A DNA stretch of 64,000 nt from Ariolimax columbianus (taxonomy: Eukaryota > Mollusca > Gastropoda > Stylommatophora > Arionidae): assembly GCA_036924085.1 (NCBI GenBank), contig JAVGWX010000007.1, positions 104,896,428-104,960,427 on the forward strand, given 5' to 3'. A program made the translations under genes and the position numbers. Below the pieces are notes generated by a model, which saw only the letters and a list, made by a program, of their open reading frames with translations, searched no databases and had not been told where the DNA came from. Positions 52,091 through 62,315 of the stretch are shown here, in pieces (position 1 is the stretch's first letter; each line of letters opens with the position of its first letter).

Positions 52091-52619
52091 TGTCGTTCAC
52101 ATGATGATATGGTCCGCATCGGCTCGGGCAACGCTATCTGTTAGCGTTAAATAACCAGTCACCATTGAAGTGCGGAACAGCAAACCTATTATCGATAAAT
52201 TCTGAATCGAGTGTCACCCAAAATATCTCCGAAAAAAGTGGATCAACTTTGGTTAATTTCATATCCAAAAATGGGCGACAAAGTTTGAATGATGCAGACA
52301 ATTCTTAAGCCGAAGTGGGTTTGGATTGGCAAATTATAAGGTTCATAGAACATTACGCGAATTCAAAACTAACATAGGGAGACTGTCAGAACATGAATGG
52401 GGCAGGGTTTAGAAAGTTAGCCATACAACTAGTTACTACTTGACTATCATTAATCTACTCATGATCAAATGGTCATCACACAAGCTGCTACTTTCAAACA
52501 TCTATCATTTTCTTATGGCCAATCTCCTCTCTAATTATTCACCATATCACATTTTTGTTATCCTACTACTAGTTAACTTGTTATGCTCTTCTTTTACGCT
52601 GGGGTGCAGATGTTTGACA
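52091..52619. other. Possible promoter side of the orphan exon; nothing specific seen
   Basis: AT-rich unique DNA without arrays. No TATA box or initiator that I could defend. Confidence 0.3.
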
Positions 52620-53320
52620 GGCTAGCCCCTGTTAGTAGTGTTAGTGTTGACCTGGTCCCAGTCTAGGCCATGTCTATCCAGTATATTTACTTAATGATCT
52701 ATCTTATGTTGTCATCCGAGCAGACTTCGTGTCATCCTAGGGTCTGGATCTGCAACTCTTTGCTTCCTATATATGTCTGCTGTAGTAGCCAATATAATTT
52801 TTCATTCTGCAGACATGGCCAAACCACCAAAGTTGAGTAGTCTATAGTGATGATTGTCTGATTGTAGACCTTGTCATTTCTTTTTACTTAAACCACATTT
52901 GTTACATGATATCTTATTGCTCATGGCTTTTCTGGGTTGTTACCATTCCTGACTCACATTTGTAAGTCGAGACTGGTACTACTTTTAAGTGGTGTGGTTA
53001 TACATAATACAGCCATGTTTTTAAACCTATTTCAGTTTTGTTGAGGAATCCTCTATTTATGGCATGAACAAGTTTACCAGCTGCTGTCTTTCATATAGCT
53101 AACACATCTTGAATACCTCCCTTCTGATGTATTACAATGCTAAGGTGTTTGAACTGTTCTAGAGGCTGCTCACCCAGAAAAATGTGATCGCTTTCTCAAG
53201 ACCACCATGATATTTCATTCTTTGTTTTTGATCTGTTATTGCTCACTTTTGCGGCCAGTCTGGAGATGTGCTTTTGATTTAGTAACCAGGGCCACATCAT
53301 CTGCAAATGCCAGCTCCAAT
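52620..53320 (-). mobile_element. Strongly degraded LINE RT thumb and C-terminus
   Basis: Minus strand fragments in changing frames: LELAFADDVALVTKSKAHLQ at 53310-53250 (FADD intact), a YLGS-equivalent near 53130, WFGHVCRMKN near 52820 and DPRMTRSLLG near 52750. The order is that of an EN-RT LINE. It is heavily mutated, and the LINE-H at 53325 lies immediately upstream of it, apparently inserted into the RT. Confidence 0.55.
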
Positions 53321-53324
53321 CTTC

Positions 53325-54890
53325 TTCTTTCGTTCGCTTTAAAATATTGTCTATATCTGCAATGTTGTCACTTGTATAAACTTTACTGTCTTTTGTAGTT
53401 CACATACAGGTCCATAAAGTTTCTCTTCCAGTGTTGTTTCTATGGGCCAGTAAGATTTTCTCTGTATATCATATTCGGGGCAGTTTTCTAGTATGTGCTC
53501 TGCTGCCTGGGGTGCCTGTCCACATGTACAGATGGCTGAGTTGCCAATCTTAATTTTTGTGTACATGTGGCTGCGGAGTCTGTTGTGTCCTGTTCTAAGG
53601 CGCAACACAACAGTTTGCTCTTGTCTGTTCATGTTATGGTACTCGTCTGGTGTTACTGTTGGTGGCTTTCTGATTGATTTGATCATCCTTATCTTCTGCT
53701 GGTATGTAACTGTCACACCTGGCTGCTAGTCTGCAGCACCCTCCTTTGCCAGTCGATCTGCTCTCTCGTTTCCTGGTACTCCACAATGAGAAGGTATCCA
53801 CTGCATGACAATCTTGCACTGGTTACTCAGTTCAGACAGTAGAGCCCGTAGATCTGGCAGTTTCTCAAATTTAAGTGCCTGGAGTGCTGATTGTCTGTCT
53901 GTCAGAAATACTACAGGTTGTGAACTGACATTGGTGTTCAACAGTTTCTCAGTTGCCACCTTGATTGCCTGTATTTCTGCATCATATATATGACAGAATT
54001 TTCCAGTTGGTACTCTGACTGTATCCCTAATGTTGTTTGGGTATTCTATGTACACTCCCGCTCCACCATTCTTTACTGCATTCTGTGCTGACCCATCTGT
54101 GTATACTCTGATCCAGAGGTCTTGTGGGTATTCTTCATCCAGGAAATTTAGGGTCACTATCACTATCTGTTCTGTTCATCCTTGTCTAATATTCCTTTCA
54201 CTTTTGTTTGAATGCATACTGATAGTCCATGCTTCTCTCTCCAAGGGGTTTGTTCTAGCACAGACTTTAGGGGGATGTCAACTTCAGGTAGATCTATAAT
54301 TTGCCTGCGAAGTCGTTTTGCCTGATGCATAAAACTACTTCTTTTCAGTCTTCCCATTGCTAAATTTTTAAATGTCTTTCATTGGATGGCTCGGCATGCA
54401 GGGGAACTTTTCTGCCTGTGTTAATACCTTTGTGTCTCTGCTTTCTCTTAGTGCTTGTATCCTTCCCATTTCTCCATCTCCACTATAGGTGTTGAATTCA
54501 TTGCTCCTGTAATGACCTTAAGTGCCTGATTTTGCACCTTATCCAAATCTTTTAGGGTAGTGTTTGCTGCAGGGCACCACGTTGCTGACCCATATTCCAG
54601 ATGTGGCCGCATACCTTGTTGGTAAACTTTAAGTATTTTTCTACTAGCTCCCCATGTGGTTCCACTTAATTTTCTCAGGATGGCTAACTTCCTCCTGGCT
54701 TTTTTGGCTGCCTTGTTGACGTGTTCCCTCCATGTCAACCTATCATCAAATGTAACTCCAAGATAGGTGGGTTGTTTATCTTCTTTGAGGTGTTCTCCAT
54801 TTATCTTGATAACTCTAGCTTTTTGTTTTGGGGAGAGGGTGAAAAGTGTAGTGCTACATTTTTGTCAGCTCCAATATATAGACTATATTG
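53325..54890 (-). mobile_element. LINE-H copy 4, RT thumb, RNase H and C-terminus
   Basis: Minus strand from 54880: KARVIKINGEHLKE and QPTYLGVTFDDRLTWREHVN, then thumb 54738-54448 (KLAILRKLSGTTWGASRKIL, MRPHLEYGSATWCPAA). Connector at 54357-54163 (MGRLKRSSFMHQAKRLRRQI). RNase H at 54163-53726: WIRVYTDGSAQNAVKNGGAG, IYDAEIQAIKVATEKL, VVFLTDRQSALQAL and WIPSHCGVPGNERADRLAKE, with all four catalytic acids present. C-terminus at 53716-53351: VVLRLRTGHNRLRSHMYTKI, C-T-C-G, AAEHILENCPEYD. The tail near 53320-53335 is AACGAAAGAAGAAGA. Only short frame breaks; the RNase H ORF is intact. Confidence 0.88.
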
Positions 54891-54897
54891 TCTAAAA

Positions 54898-55548
54898 TTA
54901 ATTCAGTTCAGTTCATCCCGTAACCCATCAGGTCGTTTGGGGCACACACGAAGACACTCCCAAAATCCCACGCCATCCCTCTGTGTCTGTCGCCGCCTGA
55001 CGTATCTCACCGGGGCGAAGGCCTGACCACTCAGTGCTGTTGTCCACCCATCTCTTCCTTGGACGTCCTCGCCCTCTCTGTCCTGGTACGGAACTAAAGA
55101 GTATTGAGTTGGTAATTCCGTTGGACCTCGCGGCGTGCCCGCACCAGGTCATCTTTCGTCTTTTGATAGCTGTGAACAGATCTTCAAAAAGACCAATAGC
55201 GTCTAACTCTCTGACGTATTACTACGTTCATGACACGATCTTTATATGTAACATTTAGGAGTTTTCTATAGCACCTCATTTCCATTGCATGTATTCTGCC
55301 CTGGATATCTGCTGTAATGCTCCAGGTCTCGCAGGCATACAGAAATATTGACAGCACCAAAGAGCGCATTAGTCTAACTTTTATGCCGAGGGCGAGGCGC
55401 TTGTCTTGCCATATAGGTTTCAGCCGAGTCAGCGCCGCTGTTGTTTGTGCTATTCTTGCAATTACCTCTGGCTTCGATCCCTATTCGCTGATCAACGATC
55501 ATAGATATTTGAAACGTTTTACCACCTCAAGTTCCTGTAATTCATAAA
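54898..55548 (-). mobile_element. LINE-Y copy 4, thumb to 3' end
   Basis: Minus strand: ELEVVKRFKYL (frame end at 55545), ARIAQTTAALTRLKPIWQDK, then MRSLVLSIFLYACETWSITA, MEMRCYRKLLNVTYKDRVMN (55369-55184) and MTWCGHAARSNGITNSILFS, GQRGRGRPRKRWVDNSTEW, GVSSCVPQ (55152-54928). The 3' end GGGATGAACTGAACTGAATT has the (TGAAC)n tail. 5'-truncated in the thumb. It abuts LINE-H copy 4. Confidence 0.86.
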
Positions 55549-56232
55549 AGATATATATTAGCCTTTAGCACGCCCTTGTCTGATCCCTTTGAACCAGCTC
55601 GGCCTGCAAAAACGGTGTTTGGAAAAAAAAAAATTTTTTTGGAACGGAGTCACTCCTGACAGCCATTTTTTACTGCTGACTACGCCCTCCACATATACAC
55701 GATATTTTGCCGGTTAAAGTATCGTGTGTTCGATTACAAATGGCTTTTGAACAGTTAATTTTGTATACGCCGTTTGGAGCAAGCCGACTTTTTGCGAAAG
55801 GGGAAGTAGGTTGTTGAGAAAGATTTTTATCGCGTAGATCTGTTTATTTTGTTTGTTTAAATGAAAGAACTACGTTTGAATTGGAAACTAACAGTTGTGG
55901 CGATATTGTAAACACAGTATCGATACGTTGTTGTGGTTTCCATGGTTTTCTATCGAAGTGACTAGGCCTAGTGGTCGAGTCCAAATTTTTCCCGAGATTT
56001 TCATAAATTTTCAACTTCATCTTTTTAAATCTCAAAAACTAACAAACATAAAACAAAAACAATAACACCCACATGTTCGTTAGGCTATTGTGTATATCTA
56101 CACGCCAGAAAATCATATTTATTGACAAACAAACATAAAAGTTACAAATTTTGAAAGACGACTACCACAGCGACTAATGAAGAAAATTAATTAGGTCAAA
56201 TTTTTTTCAAAAATATATTGGAGTGCTTAAGG
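55549..56232. other. No recognisable gene
   Basis: AT-rich sequence with an A11/T8 tract at 55624-55645. Short ORFs only, with no array. Confidence 0.4.
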
Positions 56233-56291
56233 TTAGTCGTCCTGTCTGACAGCGTACGACGAAGAAGAAGAAGAAAATATATTAGTCGTCC
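56233..56291 (+). mobile_element. 39-bp retroposed 3' stub with 10-bp target-site duplication
   Basis: TTAGTCGTCC at 56233-56242 and 56282-56291 flank TGTCTGACAGCGTACGACGA and a (GAA)4-type run. The GAA tail is that of LINE-H, so this looks like an extreme 5'-truncated insertion. Confidence 0.6.
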
Positions 56292-56429
56292 AATAGCAGT
56301 ATGAGTACTTTCTGTTCCTTTCCTTACTGGCATTGATAACATCATCCTTGAGTAGTATGATGACATATAGTGACGCAATGGTGGTCTTAAACTTCTCTTA
56401 ATGTAGTTTCTTCAAATCTTACAGAAACT

Positions 56430-56650
56430 CTGTGTGGCACAGGTCAAGGATGGTGGAATGTTTTTCCTTTCCAGGCATCCTCAGAACCTGCCACAGGAAA
56501 CATTATCGAATGCCTTTTTCTGGTCAAAGGAACATAGGTGCATTTAATCATAATCAAAAGTTCTTTTACTCTCAATTGTCCAAGTGTGAAGATAAGTGAG
56601 TACATTGATTAGCTTTGAATCCACACTTAGCTTTGCCATCTGTGGTATAG
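56430..56650 (-). mobile_element. LINE RT fragment
   Basis: The minus strand reads LCSFDQKKAFDNVSCGRF and GCLERKNIPPSLT, the palm motif D-x-K-K-A-F-D followed by L-x-R-K-x-I-P-x-L. No other motif is near. The family is uncertain. Confidence 0.5.
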
Positions 56651-56654
56651 CCAG

Positions 56655-56960
56655 GTGTCTCTGCATCAGTATCCTAGATTAGGCTTAGACAGGTTCTTAG
56701 TCTCTGCATCAGTATCCTAGAGTAGGCTTAGACGGGTGTCTTAGTCTCTGCATCAGTATCCTAGAGTAGGCTTAGACGGGTGTCTTAGTCTCTTTCCTTC
56801 CTCTGTGTTTATTGGGGTCCTGTTGAACAGTTGCTGGTTCTCTACCGCATTCTTTCCTTCCTCGTGTTTATTGGGGTCCTGTTGAACAGTTGCTGGTTCT
56901 CTCCCGCATTCTCTCCTTCCTGGTGTGACATGTTTATTGGGGTCCTATTGAACAGTTGCT
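56655..56960. repeat. Two adjacent arrays: 50 bp x3 and about 51 bp x3
   Basis: The first unit is CTGCATCAGTATCCTAGAGT with AGGCTTAGACGGGTGTCTTA. The second is GTTTATTGGGGTCCTGTTGA with ACAGTTGCTGGTTCTCT. Confidence 0.88.
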
Positions 56961-57465
56961 GGTTTTCTTATGTTAGTCTTGGCTTCCAAGTGTTTTCATG
57001 CCTTTTTCTTTCCCCTTGTCATTTTGACTTTAGTCCAAAGGTGTGTCCTCTTTATATCCTTCTTCACTTCATTCTGCTGCAGCTACATTGAGGGTAGTCT
57101 TTAATTTTAACCAGAGAGCTTCTAGATACTTGGGTGGTTACTATGCACTTCTCACAGTTGTAGATACTAGCCCCTGATATTTGGTCCTGACTTCTTATCT
57201 TATAGGCATCTATTCTTGCAATTTATAAATAGATGCCTGGCTGAACGGCCAGGGAAGGAAAAAGGCAAAGAAGAACTGGCCACCCAACCTCATAAAGCTG
57301 TGGCTTAGTACAGTGAAGGCTCTAACACATCACCCCCGATGGCAGTGTCTGCTTTGGGACTACCTTAACCGTAATTATAAATCCTATACATTGACCAATG
57401 TTTGTTGGTGAAACTCTCTTGTGATCCTAAGTTTTCACTGCACTTTTATATATGTATGTCTATGA
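56961..57465. other. No recognisable gene
   Basis: Unique DNA. A short inverted word pair around 57208-57235 (GCATCTATT and AATAGATGC) could form a small hairpin of unknown meaning. Confidence 0.35.
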
Positions 57466-57544
57466 TGTTTGTGTATGGGCTATAACCTTTTAGTATAGAC
57501 TATAACAGTTTGGTATGTGCTTTAAACTATTGGTATGTGCTATA
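57466..57544. repeat. About 20-bp minisatellite, left of LINE-Z copy 5
   Basis: About four units of GTATGGGCTATAACAGTTTG. The same unit resumes at 62236-62310 after the LINE. The last word before the LINE, ATGTGCTATA (57535-57544), recurs right after it (62236-62245). Confidence 0.85.
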
Positions 57545-57964
57545 TGAGTGGGTAAAGATGGCGCCTGGCATGGCCGCAGTCGATTTCCCTCTCGATGAAA
57601 CGGTGTTTTGTTTGTGTTTTCTATAATTCTCGGACTATTAACGTGATTCCTGGATATAATTGTGCCGACTTGTAAGTTAAGCATACTGATGTGAACAAAG
57701 TGATTCAACGAAGTATATAACAGTGTATTTTTAGTCGTGAAAGGTAGACTTAATGTGTACAGTCTCGATATGATATGACAAAGCGTGTCCCAAACTTCAC
57801 CCGGTCAAAAGCTAGTGTCGCTCTGACCTATATCGTGACCCAGATAACGAAGCATGAACATTGAAACAGAGGTCATCTGACCCGGTCAAATAGACAGTAC
57901 TTCAGAAAGGAGCTCATAGCACTTCGATCAGCACACTACGTCCCTTCTAACTCGTACCTACATC

Positions 57965-58200
57965 TGTTGCGTGTGATGAAAATACACTTAACCGAGGCGG
58001 CAACGGAACTCACAAGTAAACAATCAACTCGAAAGACCAGAGGAAAGAGAAGTGGAAGAAGAATACATAAACAAATGCACTCAGAAACTGATACCTCAAA
58101 GCTCCATCCCAGCGATAAAATAGAAGGGAAGGGCTACCGAGAAAATGAGGCACACGTTGACACCATACTGTCTGCATCCGAACCCTTCACTAGAAGTCTT
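57965..58200 (+). pseudogene. Possible LINE-Z ORF1 start
   Basis: A frame opening MRVMKIHLTEAATELTSKQS and continuing KTRGKRSGRRIHKQ, KGYRENEAHVDTILSASEPF. Basic and polar, as expected for a nucleic acid-binding ORF1, but it has no zinc knuckle or RRM motif that I can see and it runs into the 77-bp array. Confidence 0.35.
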
Positions 58201-59222
58201 GACAATGTCTTGCCTCTAGAACTGAGGCACACGCTGACACCATCCTGTCTGCATCCGAACCCTTCACTGGAAGTCTTGACAATGTCTTGTCTCTAGAACT
58301 GAGGCACACGCTGACACCATCCTGTCTGCATCCGAACCCTTCACTGGAAGTCTTGACAATGTCTTGTCTCTAGAACTGAGGCACACGCTGACACCATCCT
58401 GTCTGCATCCGAACCCTTCACTGGAATTCTTGACAATGTCTTGTCTCTAGAACTGAGGCACACGCTGACACCATCCTGTCTGCATCCGAACCCTTCACTG
58501 GAAGTCTTGACAATGTCTTGTCTCTAGAACTGAGGCACACGCTGACACCATCCTGTCTGCATCCGAACCCTTCACTGGAATTCTTGACAATGTCTTGTCT
58601 CTAGAACTGAGGCACACGCTGACACCATCCTGTCTGCATCCGAACCCTTCACTGGAATTCTTGACAATGTCTTGTCTCTAGAACTGAGGCACACGCTGAC
58701 ACCATCCTGTCTGCATCCGAACCCTTCACTGGAAGTCTTGACAATGTCTTGTCTCTAGAACTGAGGCACACGCTGACACCATCCTGTCTGCATCCGAACC
58801 CTTCACTGGAAGTCTTGACAATGTCTTGTCTCTAGAACTGAGGCACACGCTGACACCATCCTGTCTGCATCCGAACCCTTCACTGGAAGTCTTGACAATG
58901 TCTTGTCTCTAGAACTGAGGCACACGCTGACACCATCCTGTCTGCATCCGAACCCTTCACTGGAATTCTTGACAATGTCTTGCCTCTAGAACTGAGGCAC
59001 ACGCTGACACCATCCTGTCTGCATCCGAACCCTTCACTGGGAGTCTTGACAATGTCTTGTCTCTAGAACTGAGGCACACGCTGACACCATCCTGTCTGCA
59101 TCCGAACCCTTCACTGGAATTCTTGACAATGTCTTGTCTCTAGAACTGAGGCACACGCTGACACCATCCTGTCTGCATCCGAACCCTTCACTGGAAGTCT
59201 TGACAATGTCTTGCCTCTAGAA
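58150..59222. repeat. 77-bp minisatellite in the LINE-Z 5' region, 14 copies
   Basis: Units of CTGAGGCACACGCTGACACC, ATCCTGTCTGCATCCGAACC, CTTCACTGGAAGTCTTGACA and ATGTCTTGTCTCTAGAA, with GGAAG/GGAAT alternation. The first unit has ACACGTTGACACCATACTGT, so the array starts from the ORF1-like sequence. Its period breaks the frame. Confidence 0.97.
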
Positions 59223-59384
59223 CATGTTGAGAGAGTGAGAAAGATCCTGCGCACATCCCCCTCACCATAAACACATTGCGCAACTCACGACATCACCCTA
59301 CAGATCACACCCTGACTAGCAACTGGCAGGCCCCCAAAATACAGCGGCGGAACAGACAGAAAACGATCACGAAAACTACCCATC

Positions 59385-60050
59385 ACGCTTGCAACATGGA
59401 ATGTCCGCACGCTACTGGACAACACCAAAGCGAACAGGCCCGAACGATGGACAGCACTGATCGCCAGGGAACTGGCTAGATACAACATCTGCATAGCTGC
59501 CCTGAGCGAGACACAGCTGGCAGAGAAAGGGCAGATCACAGAGGAAGGCGCTGGTTATACTTTCTTCTGGAACGGCCGCAGCAAAGAAGTACGCCGTGAA
59601 GCTGGAGTTGGCTTTGCCATCAAGACCAACATGGTGGACAAGCTCACAAGCATGCCCAGAGGAATTAATGACCGCCTGATTACACTGCGTCTCCCCCTAA
59701 TCTCCCACTTATCAGTGCATACGCACCCACAATGACAAATCCTTGAGAAACAAAAGATAAGTTTTATGAGGACCTTGAGGTGCTCATCGCTGCAGTCCCC
59801 AAATCTTACAAAACCTAACTGGTCATCCTCAGTGATTTTAACGCTAGGGTTGGCACAGACCATACAGCCTGGGAGGGGGCCATTGGCAGACATGGTATCG
59901 GAAAATGCAATAGTAACGAACTGCTCCTTTTGAGGACATGTGCCACAAATGAACTACTCATTACAAACACAGCTTTCCGACTTCTGGTCCGAAATAGAAC
60001 CACATGGATGCACCCAAGGTCCCGCCACTGGCACCTCATTGACTAGCCCA
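59385..60050 (+). pseudogene. LINE-Z AP-endonuclease
   Basis: Reads ITLATWNVRTLLDNTKANRP, IARELARYNICIAALSETQL, GYTFFWNGRSKEVRREAGVG and FAIKTNMVDKL up to 59690, with the catalytic N and E present. After a frameshift come [14 protein letters not shown] (59822) and [36 protein letters not shown] deletion then removes the segment with the final S-D-H region, and the sequence jumps at about 60050 to the linker (RKHKDWFDEND). Non-functional. Confidence 0.85.
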
Positions 60051-60054
60051 CTCA

Positions 60055-61385
60055 CGCGCAAGCATAAGGATTGGTTTGATGAGAACGATCTGGAAATACA
60101 GGGCCTTCTCAATGCAAAACATGAAGCGCACAGAGAATACCAAAGAGACACACCATCTCCAGCAGCAAAAGCTACCTTAAAAACTGCTCGCAAAGCTGCA
60201 CTGACCAGACTTAGAGAGATGCAAGACTCCTGGCTCAGCAAAAGAGCTGACGAAATTGAGATGTTTGCCGAGTATCATAACACCAAACGGTTTTACGAGA
60301 CACCGAAAGCTCTCTATGGCCCGCAGCCCTCTGGTAATACTCCAGTTCGCAGTGCGGATGGAGCACTGTTAATAGATAAGGTTCAGATTCTAGACAGATG
60401 GGCAGACCACTTCTGCAAAATACTAAATCGTCCATAAATGAAGAGGCCACCCGCCAAATGCCGCAGGTGGAACTGAACCTGACGTTGGATGAAGTCATCA
60501 CTGAGGAGGAAGTTGACAGGGCAATCAGTTCACTATCTATAGGAAAAGCTCCAGGAGCGGATGCAATACCAGCAGAGGTATATAAGACAACTGGCCCATC
60601 CCTCACCAGAAGGATCACTGAACTCTTCTGTCACATGTGGGCTGAAGGAAAAATTCCGCAGGCGCTAAAGGACGCCTCAATCGTTCACCTGTACAAGAGA
60701 AGAGGCAACCGGCAGGAATGCGACAATCATCATGGAATATCGCTACTCTCCGTAGCAGGCAAGATCCTAGCGGGCTTACTGCTAAACAGGCTCAACAAAC
60801 AACTTGAACAAAGCCACCACCTCCCAGAAAGCTAATGTGGATTCAGAGCCGGAAGATGAACAGTGGACATGATTTTTTGCCGCTCGCCAAGTACAAGAGA
60901 AGTGTTGAGAACAAAATCAGGCCTTGTACACCACATGTATTGATTTGAGAAAGGCATTTGATACAGTAAACAGAGGAGGGCTGTGGATGAAAATGTCCAA
61001 GTTTGGCTGCCCCAACAAGTTCATTACCTATGGTGAAACAGCTACACAAAGGCATGTACGTGTACTGGACAGCGGACCAATCTCTAAAACGTTTCTAGTA
61101 TCAAACGGAGTAAAACAAGGATGTGTACTCGCCCCGACTTTGTTCAGCATGATGTTCGAGGCACGATGACAGACGCCTTCGGATCACTGGAGCTTGGAAT
61201 ACCCATAAAGTACCGCACAGATGGCAAGTTCCTCAATCCCAGAAGAATGAAGGCCAAAACCAAAGTGGCTGGCGACATAATCAGGGAACTTGTATTTGCT
61301 GACGACTGCGCTCTAATGAGCAACTCAGAACTGAACATGCAGGTTGGAATGGACCAGTCTCTGCCGCATGCAAAAATTTTGGCCT
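60055..61385 (+). pseudogene. LINE-Z linker and reverse transcriptase
   Basis: Linker: KDWFDENDLEIQGLLNAKHE and LREMQDSWLSKRADEIEMFA (60060-60260). RT: EVDRAISSLSIGKAPGADAI, PQALKDASIVHLYKRRGNRQ and LLSVAGKILAGLLLNRLNKQ (60510-60810). After a stop come CGFRAGR, YTTCIDLRKAFDTVNRGGLW (60925-60990) and SNGVKQGCVLAPTLFSMMF (61100-61155). After a one-base shift come VAGDIIRELVFADDCALM (61270-61320). FADD is intact. Four frame breaks prevent expression. Confidence 0.87.
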
Positions 61386-61389
61386 GACC

Positions 61390-62185
61390 ATAAATGCCAA
61401 TGTACAACCAGCACCAGGCATGCCGTACACAAAACCAGAGACTACAGTCAGCGGGCAGACACTGAATGTCGTAGACAAATTCACATATCTGGGCAGCACG
61501 TTGTCGAGATCTGTCAGCCTAGACGATGAGGTGGCAAGCAGAATAGCAAAGACCAGCACAGTCTTTGGTAGAATGCGCTCGATGGCGTGGGCATGTCGTG
61601 GCATCAGCGTCAAGACCAAACGTCTACCGTGCAACCATCATTCCAACCCTACTATACGCTTGCGAAAGCTGGACTGCATACTCTGGACATGCAAGGAGGT
61701 TAAACCACATCCGATGGCAAGATCGTGTCACTGACATCGAGGTTCTCTCGGGGACTAACATTCCCAGCATCCATGCACTGAAAAAGCACAACTAGGATGG
61801 GCCGGACACCTCGTCCGTATGTCAGACGAGCGGCTCCCAAAGAAGCTTCTCTATGGCGAGCTGAGATAGGGATGGCGTGAGAGAGGGCGCCCAAAGAAAC
61901 GTTTTAAAGACTGTCTGAAGGACTCACTGAAAAGTTGCCAGATAGACGTCGACACCTGGGAATGTCTTGCGCAAAACAAATATGACTGGAGAAGCACAGT
62001 CAAATCGGGTGTAGCTACCGCCGAAGGCGACCGTGTTGTGAATGCCGGGAGCAGACGCGAGACCCGGAAATCCCGAACAGCGGGAACACCATCACCTTCT
62101 ACAAACCTCATGTGTCCGATATGTAGCAGATGTTTTTGTGCCCGCATTGGCCTGTTCAGCCACATGCGCACCCACACGCAATAGG
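61390..62185 (+). pseudogene. LINE-Z thumb and C-terminal C2H2-like finger
   Basis: Reads NVVDKFTYLGSTLSRSVSLD, DEVASRIAKTSTVFGRM, YACESWTAYSGHARRLNHI, WQDRVTDIEVLSGTNIPSIH and a basic GRPKKRFKDCLKDSL (61885). The end is LMCPICSRCFCARIGLFSHM followed by RTHTQ and TAG at 62182, a C-x2-C-x12-H-x3-H-type finger at the extreme C-terminus. Several frame changes. Confidence 0.82.
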
Positions 62186-62235
62186 GACATCTGTGACAAG
62201 GATGGTGTCGGCGGTCCTCGTGGACAGCTATTATG

Positions 62236-62312
62236 ATGTGCTATAACAGTTTGGTATGTACTATAGCAGTTTTGTATGGGCTATAACCTTTTAGTATGGG
62301 CTATAACAGTTA
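62236..62312. repeat. About 20-bp minisatellite, right of LINE-Z copy 5
   Basis: Units of GCTATAACAGTTTGGTATGT with GGGCTATAACCTTTTAGTAT variants, the same set as at 57466-57544. Confidence 0.85.
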
Positions 62313-62315
62313 GAT

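Larger units (their letters stand above)
57545..62235 (+). mobile_element. LINE-Z copy 5, near full length, 4.7 kb
   Basis: Begins TGAGTGGGTAAAGATGGCGC, a start resembling the AAGATGGCG often seen at LINE 5' ends. The order is 5' region and possible ORF1 (57965-58296), a 77-bp array (58150-59222), endonuclease (59385-60050), linker and RT (60055-61385), and a C-terminal region ending in a C2H2-like finger (61390-62185). Flanked by ATGTGCTATA at 57535-57544 and 62236-62245, though these words are also part of the surrounding minisatellite. Internal deletion and frameshifts make it inactive. It is the only LINE-Z copy here with its 5' end. Confidence 0.85.
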
